Of a stretch of DNA of 64,000 nt, positions 9,014-17,087 are shown piece after piece. Origin of the DNA: Prado023 sp963818445 (GTDB lineage: Bacteria > Actinomycetota > Actinomycetes > S36-B12 > CAIYMF01). The notes under the pieces are model-generated. The model worked only from the letters and a program-made list of their open reading frames with translations, had not been told where the DNA came from and did no database searches. The stretch is from positions 248,001 to 312,000 of the forward strand of contig CAWFSG010000017.1 in NCBI GenBank assembly GCA_963818445.1, written 5' to 3'. The position numbers and the translations under genes were made by a program. The number at the start of each line of letters is the position of its first letter. The stretch's first letter is position 1.

Positions 9014-10997
9014 ATGCCCCCCATCGTCGCGCTCGAGGACATCCACGTCGTCTTCGCGACGCGTGCGGTCCTGGCCGGGGTCACCCTGGGGATCGAGCGT
9101 GGTCAGCGGGTGGGAGTTGTCGGGCGCAACGGCGACGGCAAGTCGACGCTGTTCCGGGTGTTCTCCGGGGCGGCCGAGCCCGACTCGGGGCGGGTCATCC
9201 GCACGGCCGACGCCCGGGTCGTGATGGTCGGGCAGTCCGATGACCTGCCCCCGGGCGCGCGTACGGTGCGAGACGTCACAGTCGGCAACCGGCCCGAGCA
9301 CGAGTGGGCGGCGGATCCGCGGATCCGTGCGGTGCTGAACGGCTTGCTGGGTGGTGTCAGGGCTGAGGGCTACGCCCAGGGCCTCGACACCGGCCTCGAG
9401 GGCCTGTCGGGGGGTGAGCGCCGACGCCTGGCGCTGGCCAGGGCGCTGATCGATCCCGGCGACGTGCTGCTGCTCGATGAGCCGACCAACCACCTGGACA
9501 TCGAGGCCGTCACCTGGCTGGCCGGGTTCCTGACCGGCCCCACCGGCCCGCCGACCATGGCCGTGGTCACCCACGACCGCTGGTTCCTCGACGAGGTGGC
9601 CACCACCACCTGGGAGGTCGCCGACGGCACGGTGTACCGGTTCGAGGGCGGGTACGCGGCATGGGTGCTGGCCCGGGCGGAACGGGAGCGCCGTGAGGCC
9701 GTCGCGGAGTCCCGGCGGCGCAACCTGGTCAGCAAGGAGCTCGCCTGGCTGCGGCGCGGCCCGCCGGCGCGGACCTCGAAGCCGCAGTTCCGCATCGATG
9801 CCGCCAACGCCCTGATCGCCGACGTCCCCGAGCTGCGCGACAAGATGGCGCTGCGCCGGGTGGCCTCGGCACGGCTCGGCCGGCAGGTCGTCGACCTCGA
9901 GTCGGTGGCGCTGCGGGTGCCCGGACCGGGCGGCCCGGATCAGCCCGCCAGCGAGCGCACGCTCGTCGAGGGTCTCACCTGGCAGCTGGGCCCCGGCGAT
10001 CGCGTCGGGCTCCTGGGCCCGAACGGCGCGGGCAAGACCACCCTGGTCCGGCTGCTCACGGGCCAGCGGGAGCCGGACGCTGGTTCGATCGCCATCGGGA
10101 CAACGGTCGTGGCGGCCACCCTGCCGCAGACGATCATCCCGGGGAACCCGGACGACCGGGTGCTGCCCAGCGGTGGAGCGGTTGCGCCGCGAGATCGAGA
10201 TCGGCGGGCGGACCGTCACGGCCGGGACGCTGCTGGAGGACTTCGGGTTCAAGGGCGAGAAGGCCATGACCCGGATCGGGGATCTCTCCGGTGGCGAGCT
10301 GCGCCGCCTCGAGCTGCTGAAGCTGCTCATCGGCGGACCCAACCTGCTGGTCCTCGACGAGCCGACCAACGACCTCGACGTGGAGACGCTGGCCGTCATC
10401 GAGGACGTCCTGGACTCCTGGCCGGGGACGCTGGTCGTGGTGAGCCACGACCGGTACTTCTTGGAGCGCACGTGTGACGACCTGTACGCCCTGCTCGGCG
10501 ACGGGCGGCTGCGTCACCTGCCGCGCGGGGTGGAGCAGTATCTCGAGCTCCGTTCCTCGGCCACCGGAACCCTGCGCTCGACCGGCGCGGCCACGGCGGC
10601 TCCGGCCACGCCAGGTTCCGGTTCGGGAGGGACTGCGGTCGGCACGGGTTCTGGTGGGACCGCGGGGAGGACGGGTTCTGCTGGGGCCGCGGGGAGGGCG
10701 ACGTCGGACCTGGCCTCCGGGAGCTCCTCGGCCGGCGGGGTCACCGCGGCGCCTGCCCGCGCACCTGCCGCTCTGACGGGAGCTGCCGCCCACGCCGCGC
10801 GCAAGGACCTGGCCCGGGTGGAGACCCGGATGGCCCGGATCGAGGCCCTGCGCGCGGGTCTGCACGCCCAGATGGCCGACGCCCACACCGACCACGAGCG
10901 GCTGCTGGCACTGGCATCCGAGGACGCGTCCCTGGCCGACGAGCACGCCGAGCTAGAGGACCAATGGCTGGAGCTAGCCGAAGCCCTAGAGGGCTGA
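9014..10997 (+). pseudogene. ABC-F family ATPase, interrupted by a one-base frameshift
   Basis: The gene encodes about 660 aa if the frame is restored. The first ABC domain has GRNGDGKST, LSGGERRRLALA and LLLDEPTNHLDIE. The second has GPNGAGKTT, then LSGGELRRLELL, VLDEPTNDLDVE and VVVSHDRYFLER. After ATP domain 2 come a Gly/Thr/Ala-rich linker and a charged coiled-coil tail. The reading frame shifts near 10166-10168, where a CCC run seems to hold one extra C (VLP then VERLRREIE). As written, the second Walker B and signature lie out of frame. ABC-F proteins act on ribosomes or confer antibiotic resistance and have no membrane domain. No slippery site typical of programmed shifting is seen. 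It could be a real lesion or a sequence error. Confidence 0.85.
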
Positions 10998-11024
10998 CCC
11001 GCAGCGCGCGCGCCAAGATCGCAG

Positions 11025-11101
11025 TTTCATCCAAGTTCCAGGTCTGACGGCCGTCCGAGATGTGGATCAACTCGTCAGGGGCGCCCGAGACTTGGATCAA
11101 A
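11025..11101. repeat. Three copies of an ACTTGGATCAAA-like motif at a convergent gene junction
   Basis: TTTCATCCAAGTTC (11025-11038) is an inverted copy of GAGACTTGGATCAAA (11087-11101). A third, direct copy GAGATGTGGATCAAC is at 11057-11071, exactly 30 bp from the last. The cluster spans the end of the marR frame and the gap to the ABC-F gene. The inverted pair could fold as a transcript end for either gene. Function is unknown. Confidence 0.5.
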
Positions 11102-11701
11102 TTGGGGAGGCGTGGGGGACTCGAACTGCAGGAGCAGGCGGCGCAGGCTGGCGGCCAGGTCGGCCTGGTCCTCGGGGGGGAGCACGGCCAGCAGGTCGCG
11201 CTCCTCGGCCAGAAGGTCGATGAACGCCCCGTCGACGCGACTGCGGCCCTCGTCGGTCAGGGCGACCCACGTGCCGCGTCGGTCGTCGGGCACCGGCTCG
11301 CGCACGACCAGCCCGCGTGTCTCGAGGCGGTCGATCCGGTTGGTCATGGTCCCGCTGGTGACCAGCGTCTCGGCCAGCAACTGGCCGGGAGTCAACCGGT
11401 ACGGCGGCCCGGTGCGGCGCAGCGCGACCAGCACGTCGAACTCCCAGACGGCCAGGCCGTGACGGGCGAACGCCACGTCGCGCGCGCGGTCCAGGCGGCG
11501 GGCCAGCCGGCTGACGCGGGAGAGCACCGACAGCGGGGCGAGGTCGAGGTCGGGGCGCTCCCGATTCCAGGCGGCAATCACGTGGTCGACATCGTCGGCG
11601 GCGGTAGCGGGCGCTCGTGAGGTGCCGGCTGCGGGACCTAGATGGAGGGGTGGGATCTGCGAGGCACCGGACAAACCCGGCACCGCGGGCTCGAGGCTCA
11701 T
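11075..11701 (-). CDS. MarR family transcriptional regulator
   Basis: The protein is 208 aa. The winged-helix core includes FDVLVALRRTGPPYRLTPGQ, TSGTMTNRIDRLETRGLV (recognition helix) and the wing RRGTWVALTDEG, followed by a long C-terminal dimerisation helix. The start ATG 11701 overlaps the TetR stop by an ATGA, so both regulators are translated from one mRNA. The N-terminal 45 residues are Pro/Ala-rich. MarR proteins usually repress transporter or stress genes in response to small aromatic ligands. No target can be read from the sequence except possibly the adjacent ABC-F gene. Confidence 0.92.
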   Translation of the reverse strand: MSLEPAVPGLSGASQIPPLHLGPAAGTSRAPATAADDVDHVIAAWNRERPDLDLAPLSVLSRVSRLARRLDRARDVAFARHGLAVWEFDVLVALRRTGPPYRLTPGQLLAETLVTSGTMTNRIDRLETRGLVVREPVPDDRRGTWVALTDEGRSRVDGAFIDLLAEERDLLAVLPPEDQADLAASLRRLLLQFESPTPPQFDPSLGRP

Positions 11702-12342
11702 TCGCTGGCCCGGGTCACCATGCCCGGGTCCCGCTCCAGGCCCGAGACGCCGTTCCACGCCATGTTCACCACCTGGGTGATGACCTGCTCCTTGCTGGGC
11801 TTGCGCACCTCGGCCCACCACTCCCCGGTGAGTGCGACCATCCCGACGAGCATGTGGGCGTACATGGGGGCCAGGGTCGCCGGGTAGTTGTAGTTCCGGC
11901 AGACGACCACCAGCCGGTCGGTCAGGTGGTCGGCGACCTCGCGCATGACCGTGCCGAACGTGCCGCCGCGCTGGTCGCCGCGTGGGTGCGGGCGCAGCAG
12001 GACCCGGAAGCCGTCGGTGTGCGCGTCGATGTAGTCGAACAGCGCGGTGGCCGCCTGCTCGAGCAGGACGCGCGGCCGGTCGGAGGTCAGCGACTCGGTC
12101 ATCATCGACATCAGCAGGGTCATCTCGCGGTCGACGACGATCGCGTACAGGCTCTCCTTGTCGCCGAAGTGCTCGTAGACGACGGGCTTGGAGATCTTGG
12201 CCGCCGCCGCGATCTCCTCGATGCTGGCCGCGTCGAACCCGCGCTCGGCGAAGATCCCGCGGCTGACGTCGATCAGCTGCGCGCGGCGCTCGAGCGCGCT
12301 CATCCGGACCCGACCTCGGGACTGCTGGGTGCTGACGGCCAT
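11698..12342 (-). CDS. TetR family transcriptional regulator
   Basis: The protein is 214 aa. The N-terminal helix-turn-helix spans about residues 16-62 (RAQLIDVSRGIFAERGFDAA split by SIEEIAAAAKISKPVVYEHF). A ligand-binding helical C-terminal domain contains YAHMLVGMVALTGEWWAEV. A TetR gene divergent from tRNA-Gln/glmU is a conserved actinobacterial arrangement, as with Rv1019 next to glmU. The start ATG 12342 has a CACAAT element 5 nt upstream on its strand and no RBS. A 15-bp palindrome at 12354 is a possible autoregulatory site. Confidence 0.92.
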   Translation of the reverse strand: MAVSTQQSRGRVRMSALERRAQLIDVSRGIFAERGFDAASIEEIAAAAKISKPVVYEHFGDKESLYAIVVDREMTLLMSMMTESLTSDRPRVLLEQAATALFDYIDAHTDGFRVLLRPHPRGDQRGGTFGTVMREVADHLTDRLVVVCRNYNYPATLAPMYAHMLVGMVALTGEWWAEVRKPSKEQVITQVVNMAWNGVSGLERDPGMVTRASE

Positions 12343-12353
12343 GCTCCATTGTG

Positions 12354-12368
12354 GCCCCGCGGCGGGGC
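12354..12368. promoter_or_regulatory. GC-rich 15-bp palindrome between tetR and tRNA-Gln (candidate operator)
   Basis: GCCCCG-CGG-CGGGGC is a perfect inverted repeat. It lies between the tetR start and a TATCCT -10 element (12369-12374) that would serve tRNA-Gln and glmU. The position suits a TetR operator, but a simple hairpin is also possible. Confidence 0.35.
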
Positions 12369-12389
12369 TATCCTTCTCACCACCGCCGA

Positions 12390-12460
12390 TCCCGGTTCGT
12401 TCAACGGCAGGACAGGTGCCTTTGGAGCACTCAATGGGGGTTCGAGTCCCTCACCGGGAG
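12390..12460 (+). tRNA. tRNA-Gln (anticodon TTG)
   Basis: The acceptor stem TCCCGGT pairs perfectly with ACCGGGA. The D arm is GTTC/GGAC and the anticodon stem GGTGC/GCACT with loop CTTTGGA, so the anticodon is TTG. The variable loop is CAAT, the T arm GGGGG/CCCTC with loop TTCGAGT, and the discriminator is G. The 3' CCA is not encoded. A TATCCT -10 at 12369-12374 precedes it. Placement just before glmU is conserved in actinobacteria. Confidence 0.96.
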
Positions 12461-12510
12461 CATCCCCGGTCGTGCTATCCGAGCCGGCCGTGACCTCGCG
12501 AAGGACCCTT

Positions 12511-13992
12511 GTGACCGACTCCGCAGCCCACGTCAGCGCTGTCATCGTCCTTGCCGCCGGGGAGGGCAAGCGGATGCGCTCGGCCACCCCCAAGGTGCTC
12601 CACGAGATCGGTGGGCGCAGCCTGGTCGGGCATGCGGTGGCCGCTGCCGACGTGCTGGGGGCCGATCGGCTCGTCGTGGTCATCGGGCACGGTCGTGACG
12701 CCGTGGCCGCGCACCTGGCGGTGGTCGCCCCGCACGTGCGCACAGCCGTGCAGGACCAGCAGCTGGGCACCGGGCACGCCGTGCAGTGCGCCCTGGAGGG
12801 CGCCGGTGACGTCAGCGGCGGCACGGTCGTGGTCACCTACGGCGACGTCCCCCTGCTCACCGGCGAGACCCTGGCCGAGCTGGTGGCCGGGCACCAGGCC
12901 GACGGCAACGCCGCGACGGTCCTGACCGCCCGGGTCGCCGACCCGACGGGGTACGGGCGCATCGTGCGCGCCGTGGACGGTTCGGTCGCCGGCATCGTGG
13001 AGCACCGCGACGCCAGCGCCGACCAGTTGGCGATCGACGAGATCAACTCCGGCATCTACGCCTTCGACGGACAGGTGCTCGTCGATGCCCTGGCCCAGCT
13101 GCGTCCCGACAACGACCAGGGCGAGCTGTACCTGACCGACGTGCTCGCCCTGGCGCGTGCCGGCGGTGGCCGGGTGGCGGCGCTCGTCACCGACGACGTC
13201 TGGCAGACCGAGGGGGTCAACGACCGCGTGCAGCTGGCGGCGATGCGCCGCGAGCTCAACCGTCGGGTCGTGCAGGGGTGGATGCTCTCCGGGGTCACCG
13301 TGGTCGATCCGGCCACGACCTGGGTTGACGTCACCGTGGAGATCGGCCAGGACGCGACCCTGGAGCCCGGGACCCTGCTGCGCGGGACGACGCGGGTGGC
13401 CGGCGACGCGCTGGTCGGCCCGGACACCCTGCTGGTCGACTGCGAGGTCGGACCGGGGGCGCACGTGATCCGCACGCACGCGACGTCGGCCCGGATCGGT
13501 GCGCGCGCCCAGGTGGGGCCGTTCACGTTCCTGCGCCCGGGCACGGTCCTGGGCGAGGGGGCCAAGGCGGGGGCGTACGTGGAGATCAAGAACTCCGAGG
13601 TCGGCGCGGGCTCGAAGGTGCCGCACCTGTCCTACGTCGGCGACGCCACGATCGGGCAGGGCTCCAACATCGGCGCCGCCACGGTCTTCGTGAACTACGA
13701 CGGGGTGGCCAAGCACGCCACCGTCGTCGGCGACCAGGTCCGGATCGGCTCGGACACGATGCTGGTGGCCCCGGTGACCATCGGCGACGGGGCCTACACC
13801 GCGGCCGGATCGGTGATCACCGAGGACGTCCCACCGGGGGCCCTGGGCCTGGGCAGGGCGCGCCAGCGCACCGTCGAGGGCTGGGTGCTGGCGCGCCGCG
13901 AGGGTTCGGCCTCGGCGCTTGCTGCGGCCGCAGCCCTGGAGGCGGCCCCGGAGTCAGGTCCCGCGACCGCGACCTCCACCGGGCAGGAGTGA
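12511..13992 (+). CDS. glmU: Bifunctional UDP-N-acetylglucosamine pyrophosphorylase / glucosamine-1-P N-acetyltransferase
   Basis: 493 aa from GTG 12511, preceded by AAGGA at 5 nt spacing. GTG 12490 is a weaker in-frame alternative. The N-terminal uridylyltransferase has VLAAGEGKRMRS, the QLGTGHAV motif, TYGDVPLL and EINSGIYAF. The C-terminal half is a left-handed beta-helix of hexapeptide repeats with FLRPGTVLGEGAKAGAYVEI and the acetyltransferase NYDGVAKHAT. It makes UDP-GlcNAc for peptidoglycan. The C-terminal tail is Ala-rich. Three bases separate it from the thymidine kinase gene, so they are probably cotranscribed. Confidence 0.97.
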   Translation: MTDSAAHVSAVIVLAAGEGKRMRSATPKVLHEIGGRSLVGHAVAAADVLGADRLVVVIGHGRDAVAAHLAVVAPHVRTAVQDQQLGTGHAVQCALEGAGDVSGGTVVVTYGDVPLLTGETLAELVAGHQADGNAATVLTARVADPTGYGRIVRAVDGSVAGIVEHRDASADQLAIDEINSGIYAFDGQVLVDALAQLRPDNDQGELYLTDVLALARAGGGRVAALVTDDVWQTEGVNDRVQLAAMRRELNRRVVQGWMLSGVTVVDPATTWVDVTVEIGQDATLEPGTLLRGTTRVAGDALVGPDTLLVDCEVGPGAHVIRTHATSARIGARAQVGPFTFLRPGTVLGEGAKAGAYVEIKNSEVGAGSKVPHLSYVGDATIGQGSNIGAATVFVNYDGVAKHATVVGDQVRIGSDTMLVAPVTIGDGAYTAAGSVITEDVPPGALGLGRARQRTVEGWVLARREGSASALAAAAALEAAPESGPATATSTGQE

Positions 13993-13995
13993 GGC

Positions 13996-14646
13996 GTGCT
14001 CGCGTTCCACTTCGGCGTCATGGGGTCGGGCAAGTCGGCCTTCGCCCTGATGACCGCCCATGAGAAGCACCGCCCCGATGCCGCCTCGCACCCGAACCGG
14101 GCGGTGCTGGCGACCACCATGGACCGTTCCACCGACACGGTCACCTCGCGCACCGGCATGACCGCCCAGGCGATCCAGCTGCTGCCCGGGACCGTCCGCC
14201 CGGAGCTGTTCAACGGCGCCAACACGGTGGTGATCGACGAGGCCCAGTTCCTGACCACCGGCGATGTCGACGTCCTGGCCGCGATGAGTGCCGCCGGCAC
14301 AGAGGTCATCTGCTTCGGCCTGCGCACGGACTTCTCCTCAGCCCTGTTCGAGGGGGCGCGACGGCTCCTGGAGCTGGCCGACAAGGTCGCCCCGATGGCC
14401 ATCGAGCCCCGGTGCGCGGCCTGTGAGCGCCCTGCGGTCATCAACGCCCGCTTCGTGGACGGCAAGTTGACCGCAACCGGCGACACGGTCGTCATCGGTG
14501 ACGTCGCCCGCGCCGGGTCCAACCAGAAGGTCACCTACGACCCCATGTGCTACCGGTGCTGGCGGGTCCGGCTCGGTGACGCAGCCACCAACAACGGGGG
14601 CGGTGTGACATCCGCGCCGTCCATCGGCAACGATGTGCCCCGTTGA
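13996..14646 (+). CDS. tdk: Thymidine kinase (TK1-type)
   Basis: The protein is 216 aa. It has P-loop GVMGSGKSAF at residues 7-16, Walker B VVIDEAQFL, CFGLRTDFSSALFEG (the substrate-binding lasso region) and two zinc pairs, CAAC and CYRC. It salvages thymidine to dTMP. The start is GTG 13996, three bases after the glmU stop, and its end overlaps the upstream region of prs. Salvage kinase placement between glmU and the PRPP synthase gene is not usual in actinobacteria that I know. Confidence 0.92.
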   Translation: MLAFHFGVMGSGKSAFALMTAHEKHRPDAASHPNRAVLATTMDRSTDTVTSRTGMTAQAIQLLPGTVRPELFNGANTVVIDEAQFLTTGDVDVLAAMSAAGTEVICFGLRTDFSSALFEGARRLLELADKVAPMAIEPRCAACERPAVINARFVDGKLTATGDTVVIGDVARAGSNQKVTYDPMCYRCWRVRLGDAATNNGGGVTSAPSIGNDVPR

Positions 14647-14672
14647 CCGCCCCCCTGCCAGGAGGACAGCAC

Positions 14673-15662
14673 ATGGCCCGGATGACCCACAAGCCCAAGA
14701 AGCACCTGATGCTCTTCAGCGGGCGGAGTCATCCGGCGCTTGCTGAGGCGGTCGCCGCTGAGCTCGACGTGACGCTGACCCCGACGTCTGCCTACGACTT
14801 CGCCAACGGCGAGATCTTCGTGCGGTTCGAGGACTCCGTGCGCGGCGCCGACGCGTTCGTGCTGCAGGCCCACACCGCGCCGATCAACAAGTGGATCATG
14901 GAGCAGCTGATCATGGTCGACGCGCTCAAGCGCGCCTCGGCCAAGCGGATCACGGTCGTCCTGCCGTTCTACGGGTACGCCCGCCAGGACAAGAAGCACC
15001 GCGGCCGTGAGCCGATCAGCGCCCGGCTGATCGCCGACCTGTTCAAGACCGCGGGTGCTGACCGCCTGATCTCGGTCGACCTGCACACCGCCCAGATCCA
15101 GGGCTTCTTCGACGGCCCGGTCGACCACCTGTTCGCCCTCCCCCTGCTCGCCGACCACATCCAGGCCCGCCTTGCCGGGGAGAGGATCACCGTGGTGTCA
15201 CCCGATGCCGGCCGGGTCCGCGTGGCTGAGCGCTGGACCGACGTGCTCGGCGCACCGCTGGCCATCATCCACAAGCGCCGCGACCCCGATGTGCCCAACC
15301 AGGTCCGGGTGCTCGAGGTCGTCGGGGAAGTCAAGGGCCGGGTCTGCGTGGTCGTCGACGACATGATCGACACCGGCGGGACGATCGTGAAGGCGGCCGA
15401 GACCCTGCTCGAGCAGGGCGCCAAGGAGGTCGTGGTGGCAGCGACCCACGGGATCCTCTCGGACCCCGCCGTCCAGCGCCTGGCCGACTCGCCCATCTCC
15501 GAGGTGGTCGTCACCGACACGCTGCCGATCACCGCGGAACTCGACAAGCTGACCGTCCTGTCGATCGCCCCCCTGCTGGCCACGGCCATCAAGGAGGTCT
15601 TCACCGACGGCTCCGTGACGCGGATGTTCGACCCGACGCCGAACGGTGATCCCGCGCACTGA
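14673..15662 (+). CDS. prs: Ribose-phosphate pyrophosphokinase (PRPP synthase)
   Basis: 329 aa from ATG 14673, chosen because GGAGG sits 7 nt upstream. It contains the PRPP synthase signature region DLHTAQIQGFFDGPVDHLFA, YGYARQDKKHRGREPISARL, and the PRPP-binding loop VVVDDMIDTGGTI. It transfers pyrophosphate from ATP to ribose-5-P, giving PRPP for nucleotide, His and Trp synthesis. It follows tdk and precedes rplY, as in other actinobacteria where prs, rplY and pth cluster. Confidence 0.97.
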   Translation: MARMTHKPKKHLMLFSGRSHPALAEAVAAELDVTLTPTSAYDFANGEIFVRFEDSVRGADAFVLQAHTAPINKWIMEQLIMVDALKRASAKRITVVLPFYGYARQDKKHRGREPISARLIADLFKTAGADRLISVDLHTAQIQGFFDGPVDHLFALPLLADHIQARLAGERITVVSPDAGRVRVAERWTDVLGAPLAIIHKRRDPDVPNQVRVLEVVGEVKGRVCVVVDDMIDTGGTIVKAAETLLEQGAKEVVVAATHGILSDPAVQRLADSPISEVVVTDTLPITAELDKLTVLSIAPLLATAIKEVFTDGSVTRMFDPTPNGDPAH

Positions 15663-15704
15663 GTCGTGCCCGGGCTCGGGTGACCCATCGCACGGTTCGC
15701 GCGT

Positions 15705-15734
15705 TTGGTGCCGGCGTCGCGCCGGCGGTAGACT
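15705..15734 (+). promoter_or_regulatory. Promoter of rplY (-35 TTGGTG, 18 nt, -10 TAGACT)
   Basis: TTGGTG at 15705 and TAGACT at 15729-15734 are separated by 18 nt. This gives rplY a leader of about 130 nt, unusual here because many neighbours look leaderless. Confidence 0.5.
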
Positions 15735-15760
15735 CACGGCCATTCCTCGGCGAGGGTGCC

Positions 15761-15796
15761 CCGCTGCGTGCGACGTTCATGTGAACGACACTGCGG
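15761..15796 (+). other. Stem-loop in the rplY leader
   Basis: CGTTCA-TG-TGAACG forms a tight core stem inside an imperfect longer stem beginning CCGC and closing GCGG. It lies in the 5' UTR of the L25 gene. A ribosomal protein leader used for autoregulation is possible, but no known class is recognised. Confidence 0.4.
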
Positions 15797-15871
15797 ATCC
15801 GTGATCGACGTGGTGGCGGGTGCTCCCTCCAGCCGAAGGACCATCGCCCCACATCTCGAGGAGTTCGTGTC

Positions 15872-16450
15872 GTGTCTGACACCCAGGTTCACATGTCCGC
15901 CGTCCCGCGCAGCGACTTCGGCAAGGGCGCGGCCCGCCGGCTGCGCCGCACCGGGATGGTGCCCGCCGTCATCTACGGTCACGGCTCGGATCCGGTCCAC
16001 GTCGCCCTTGACGGCCATGACCTGTCCAAGGCGCTGCGCCAGCCGCGCGTCGTGCTGGCCCTCGATGTCGATGGCGCCGCCTACGTCTGCGCCCCGCGCG
16101 ACGTGCAGCGTGACGTCGTCCGCCAGGTTCTCGAGCACGTCGACCTCGTGGTGATCGGCAAGGCGGAGGCCACCGCTCGTGCGGCCGCAGCCGAGGCCAT
16201 TGCCCACGCGGAGGCTGCTGCCGAGGAGGCCGGCGTGGACGTGAGCGCTGCCGTCGAGGCGATCGAGGCCGCCATCGCCGCCGGTGAGGACCCGGAGGCC
16301 GCTGCGGCCGCCGCCCTCGAGCAGGCCGTCCAGGAGCAGCACGCGCTCGAGGACGCCCAGTCCGCAGTGATCGAGGCCCGTGAGGCCGCCGACGAGGAGG
16401 CTGCTGATGCGGCTTCGGCTGCTGACTCCGCGGCTGGCGAGACGGACTGA
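15872..16450 (+). CDS. rplY: 50S ribosomal protein L25 / general stress protein Ctc
   Basis: The protein is 192 aa. The N-terminal L25 domain has RSDFGKGAARRLRRTGMVPA and VIYGHG, and binds 5S rRNA. A TL5/Ctc-type C-terminal domain follows, ending in an acidic Ala/Glu-rich tail. The start GTG 15872 has GAGGAG 8 nt upstream. It sits between prs and pth as in M. tuberculosis. Confidence 0.95.
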   Translation: MSDTQVHMSAVPRSDFGKGAARRLRRTGMVPAVIYGHGSDPVHVALDGHDLSKALRQPRVVLALDVDGAAYVCAPRDVQRDVVRQVLEHVDLVVIGKAEATARAAAAEAIAHAEAAAEEAGVDVSAAVEAIEAAIAAGEDPEAAAAAALEQAVQEQHALEDAQSAVIEAREAADEEAADAASAADSAAGETD

Positions 16451-16457
16451 CCCCGGC

Positions 16458-17048
16458 TTGTCCGACACGCCGTGGTTGGTGGTCGGGCTGGGCAACCCCG
16501 GCCCGCAGTACGCCGGAACACGGCACAACATCGGCGTGATGGCCATCGAGGCGCTCGCAGGTTCCCTGGGTGGGGGCCTGTCGGCGCACCGGCGCTGTCG
16601 CGCTGAGGTCTTCGAGGGCCGTATCGGCCCGGTGGGCCACGGTGCCACCCGGGTCGTCCTGGCCCGATCGCGCGGGTTCATGAACGAGTCCGGCGGTCCG
16701 GTGGCCTGCCTGATGGAGTTCTACAAGGTCCCCCTCGAGCAGCTCGTCGTGCTGCATGACGAGCTCGACCTGCCCCTGGGCGGCCTGCGGATCAAGCAGG
16801 GTGGCGGCGACAACGGCCACAACGGGTTGCGCTCGCTGCGCCGGTCGCTGGACAGCGGCGAGTTCCAGCGGATCCGCCTGGGCATCGGGCGGCCCCCGGG
16901 ACGTCAGGATCCGGCGGACTTCGTCCTGCGGCCGTTCGCCGGCGCCGAGCGGACCGAGGTCGACCTCCTCGTGGGGGAGGCGGTCGATGCCGTGGAGGTG
17001 CTCGTCCGCCAGGGCCTCGAGCCGGCGCAGAACCAGTTCAACCGCTGA
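16458..17048 (+). CDS. pth: Peptidyl-tRNA hydrolase
   Basis: 196 aa from TTG 16458, 7 nt after rplY. Any earlier ATG would lie inside rplY. Motifs are WLVVGLGNPGPQYAGTRHNI (catalytic Asn and His), SRGFMNESGGPV, VLHDELDLPLG (catalytic Asp) and KQGGGDNGHNGLRS. It cleaves the ester bond of peptidyl-tRNAs released from ribosomes. The start codon is uncertain. Confidence 0.94.
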   Translation: MSDTPWLVVGLGNPGPQYAGTRHNIGVMAIEALAGSLGGGLSAHRRCRAEVFEGRIGPVGHGATRVVLARSRGFMNESGGPVACLMEFYKVPLEQLVVLHDELDLPLGGLRIKQGGGDNGHNGLRSLRRSLDSGEFQRIRLGIGRPPGRQDPADFVLRPFAGAERTEVDLLVGEAVDAVEVLVRQGLEPAQNQFNR

Positions 17049-17087
17049 CCGCCTGCCGAACGGCGCCCTGCATGGGAGGATCCGGCC

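Noticed and set aside
10150..10180. Programmed ribosomal frameshifting in the ABC-F gene
   Set aside because: No slippery heptamer, internal Shine-Dalgarno or rare-codon site typical of recoding is visible, and other genes show the same kind of one-base lesion.
11617..12510. The glmU frame is open far upstream, through the tetR gene and tRNA-Gln
   Set aside because: The tRNA lies within it, and the RBS before GTG 12511 gives the canonical GlmU N-terminus.
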